The notes below the pieces were generated by a model that saw only the letters and a list, made by a program, of their open reading frames with translations, searched no databases and was not told where the DNA came from. Made by a program: the position numbers and the translations under genes. DNA of 7,521 nt from Eubacteriales Family XIII. Incertae Sedis bacterium. Its GTDB lineage: Bacteria > Bacillota > Clostridia > Peptostreptococcales > Anaerovoracaceae. How positions within the stretch are numbered: the stretch's first letter is position 1; each line of letters starts with the position of its first letter. Below are positions 5,800-7,521 of the stretch, in pieces. Location of the stretch: contig JAISGB010000055.1 in assembly GCA_031263335.1 (NCBI GenBank), forward strand, positions 1 to 7,521. The letters are read 5' to 3'.

Positions 5800-7521
5800 A
5801 TAAAAATCTATAAGAAGAGAAGCGGACTCAAGAGGCGCGCGTCCAAGGCGCTTTCTATCCTGCTCGCAGTAGCGATCCTCGTTCCGACGATGGCGACAGC
5901 ATCGGATAGCGATGCCGTCGTTCCTGTCTCAGGAAATGAGGAGGCGCTCGCTGAGCCGAATGGCGCCGAAAACTCGGCGCCGAATAGCGGCGTGTCTTCG
6001 GATTCCCCGGACGCGCCGCAGGACGAAAAATCGCCCGCACCCCCCCCCATTTTAGAAACGGATGAAGAAGCCGAACCGTCAGAGGATATCGCAATCCTCT
6101 CGGTGGACGAGGAACTCTCCGCGAACGACGCCGCTGACCCTACACAAATATCCGTAAGCCGCTCAGGCCGCGACGAAGAAGGTAACGGTACGGCTGACGA
6201 CCCCTACGCCACGCTGAACAAAGCCTTTGAAGAGGCGGCCGCCACGGCGACTGTCTATGTCATGGATGACCTCACTTTGGAGAGCGAGGTCACAGCTGCG
6301 GGTTCGATTGCAAAAGGTATCAGCGCCCGCAACATCACCCTCAGGAAAGCTCCCGGAGTATCAGGCTCCGTCGACATCGCCCGGTACAAAAACATCCTCG
6401 ATTCCGATGAGAATTATATCGGATATATGTTCACCGTATCGGCGGGCAGCACCCTCACCATCGAAGGCATCACCATCAACGGCAACAGCGTAGCCGGGTC
6501 AAATGCCGCAGTTGCGGTCTACGGCTCATTCACGATGAAGGATTCGACGATAGAGAACAATAAGGTCTCCGGCATGGGCGGCGGCGTCTACGTGATGGGC
6601 GCTGCGGCGCGCTTCGACATGCAGGATGGCGTCATCACAGGCAATACAGCCACACTTGGCGGATCGGGAGTCTACCTCCATTCCGGCGCCATGAACATCT
6701 CAGGAGATGTGCGCATCGGCGACTCGGACGACGACAACGGCGTCTACCTCACGTCAAATGTTCGGATCAACATCGCCGGTACGCTCGGCTCGTCCGCACG
6801 CGTCAATGTCGAGAAGCACCAGAATGCCCGCGTGGGTACGCAGATAGCGACCAAGGCCGGCGGAGGGCTTACCGCCGCTGATGTGGGGAAATTCTTCTGG
6901 CAGACCATCGCCTACAAGATCGTCGCCGGCAGCGGAGAGAGCGCGGACAGCTGCGTCCTCGCCGTAAACGAGACCGACTTCTACATCGCGGGCAAGGGCA
7001 ACGACAACACGGGGAAGGGTTCGGTCGACAAACCCTTTGCGACCCTCACGCGCGCTTTCGAAGAACTGCCGCGAGGCGCGGGCGTCAAATGTACCGTGCA
7101 CGTCAAGTCGGACGTCTCCGAGCAAGCGATCGCCACACTGAGCGAAGGCGATGTCACCGTCAAGACCTGGGAGAACGCGACGAAAAAACCCGCCAGCATA
7201 GTCCGGGGAGATTTCAACGAATACATCATCCAGGTGAGAGGTGGGGCAAAGCTCACGCTCGACAACCTGATCATAGACGGAGGTGAGGTCACGAACTGCC
7301 TCTCCGCGCTCGGCATAGAGGGCGGCTCGGAAGTCGTCATGCAGGACGTGGAGATAACGCGCAACTACACGCAGGTCTACGGCGGAGGCGTGACTCTCGT
7401 AGGCGGCAGTAAGCTAACCGTCGGGGACGGCTCCGTCATCCTCGGCAACAGCGCGCCCGAACGAAAGGGCGGCGCCATCTACGTATTTGACGACGGAAAG
7501 AGCCAGCCGCCTGAACTCACC
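5800..7521 (+). CDS. Secreted beta-helix surface protein (adhesin-like), 5' part, probable ATA start
   Basis: I do not recognise a named gene. The 574 visible residues, still open at the right edge, start at ATA with ideal spacing from AGGAGG. The next canonical in-frame start, ATG at 5890, would remove the signal peptide and has no ribosome site. Residues 1-34 form a Gram-positive-type signal peptide: Lys/Arg-rich n-region, hydrophobic core ALSILLAVAILV (17-28) and a likely cut after Ala34 (ATA|SD). Residues 35 to about 115 are acidic, Pro/Ser-rich and probably disordered; an in-frame C9 tract encodes Pro81-83. Two modules follow, starting near 117 and 394. Each opens with a GxD/ND...GxG...DP/KP(Y/F)ATL..AFEE motif and continues as right-handed parallel beta-helix rungs. 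These include MKDSTIENN (246-254), MQDGVITGN (274-282), MQDVEITRN (514-522) and GGGVYV/GGAIYV turns. It is presumably exported and surface-bound, with binding or glycan-related roles possible. Any anchor would lie past the edge. Confidence 0.75.
   Translation, partial: MKIYKKRSGLKRRASKALSILLAVAILVPTMATASDSDAVVPVSGNEEALAEPNGAENSAPNSGVSSDSPDAPQDEKSPAPPPILETDEEAEPSEDIAILSVDEELSANDAADPTQISVSRSGRDEEGNGTADDPYATLNKAFEEAAATATVYVMDDLTLESEVTAAGSIAKGISARNITLRKAPGVSGSVDIARYKNILDSDENYIGYMFTVSAGSTLTIEGITINGNSVAGSNAAVAVYGSFTMKDSTIENNKVSGMGGGVYVMGAAARFDMQDGVITGNTATLGGSGVYLHSGAMNISGDVRIGDSDDDNGVYLTSNVRINIAGTLGSSARVNVEKHQNARVGTQIATKAGGGLTAADVGKFFWQTIAYKIVAGSGESADSCVLAVNETDFYIAGKGNDNTGKGSVDKPFATLTRAFEELPRGAGVKCTVHVKSDVSEQAIATLSEGDVTVKTWENATKKPASIVRGDFNEYIIQVRGGAKLTLDNLIIDGGEVTNCLSALGIEGGSEVVMQDVEITRNYTQVYGGGVTLVGGSKLTVGDGSVILGNSAPERKGGAIYVFDDGKSQPPELT
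6040..6048 (+). repeat. C9 homopolymer tract inside the surface-protein gene
   Basis: Nine consecutive C encode Pro81-Pro83 in the disordered region after the signal peptide. With nine C the frame stays open. Loss of one C would bring a TAG at 6053-6055 into frame, and gain of one would bring in a TGA at 6063-6065. Such tracts are known in other bacteria to switch surface proteins by slipped-strand mispairing; here that is an inference. Confidence 0.6.

Noticed and set aside
5808..7364. Several open frames opposite to or out of phase with the beta-helix gene.
   Set aside because: They lack ribosome sites and recognisable domains and have the low-complexity composition of shadow frames of a GC-rich gene.

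Overview
This window is bacterial. It holds most of a histidine biosynthesis operon on the minus strand (positions 1 to 5410), a regulatory intergenic region of about 390 bases (5411-5799), and the 5' part of a large secreted beta-helix surface protein on the plus strand (5800 to the right edge). Coding DNA is GC-rich, Shine-Dalgarno sites are strong (AGGAGG/GGGAGG type), and the ATP phosphoribosyltransferase is the short HisG form with a HisZ partner. The surface protein has a long, Lys/Arg-rich signal peptide. Together these suggest a GC-rich, Clostridia-like Firmicute, perhaps an uncultured gut or rumen lineage. That placement is inference; no marker gene in the window settles it.

Reading along the minus strand from 5410 leftwards, the order is hisZ-hisG (fused in one reading frame), hisD, hisB, hisH, hisA and hisF (cut by the left edge). 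The junctions are tight: 33 nt, a 19-nt overlap, 23 nt and 35 nt. The exception is hisA-hisF, where 106 nt contain two consecutive inverted repeats. The encoded enzymes cover the first step (HisZG), the central isomerase and synthase steps (HisA, HisH, HisF), the dehydratase step (HisB) and the last two oxidations (HisD). hisC, hisI/hisE and histidinol-phosphatase are not in the window. Several starts were moved to internal ATGs that have a properly spaced Shine-Dalgarno.

The intergenic region carries two divergent promoters. The his promoter (minus) has a 17-bp spacer, an extended -10 and a perfect tandem 8-bp repeat. The surface-protein promoter (plus) is TTGACA-17-TATTAT, with an imperfect 15-bp direct repeat overlapping its -35 and short AT repeats in its spacer.

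The most unusual locus is the surface-protein gene. Its open frame has no ATG, GTG or TTG at its 5' end; the only well-placed initiation codon is ATA, 8 nt after a perfect AGGAGG. It also carries an in-frame run of nine C near the start of the mature protein, where a one-base slip in either direction reaches a stop within six codons. This suggests a switchable (phase-variable) or recently mutated adhesin-like gene. Otherwise the his operon is conventional except for the HisZ-HisG fusion. I saw no RNA gene, CRISPR array or insertion sequence.
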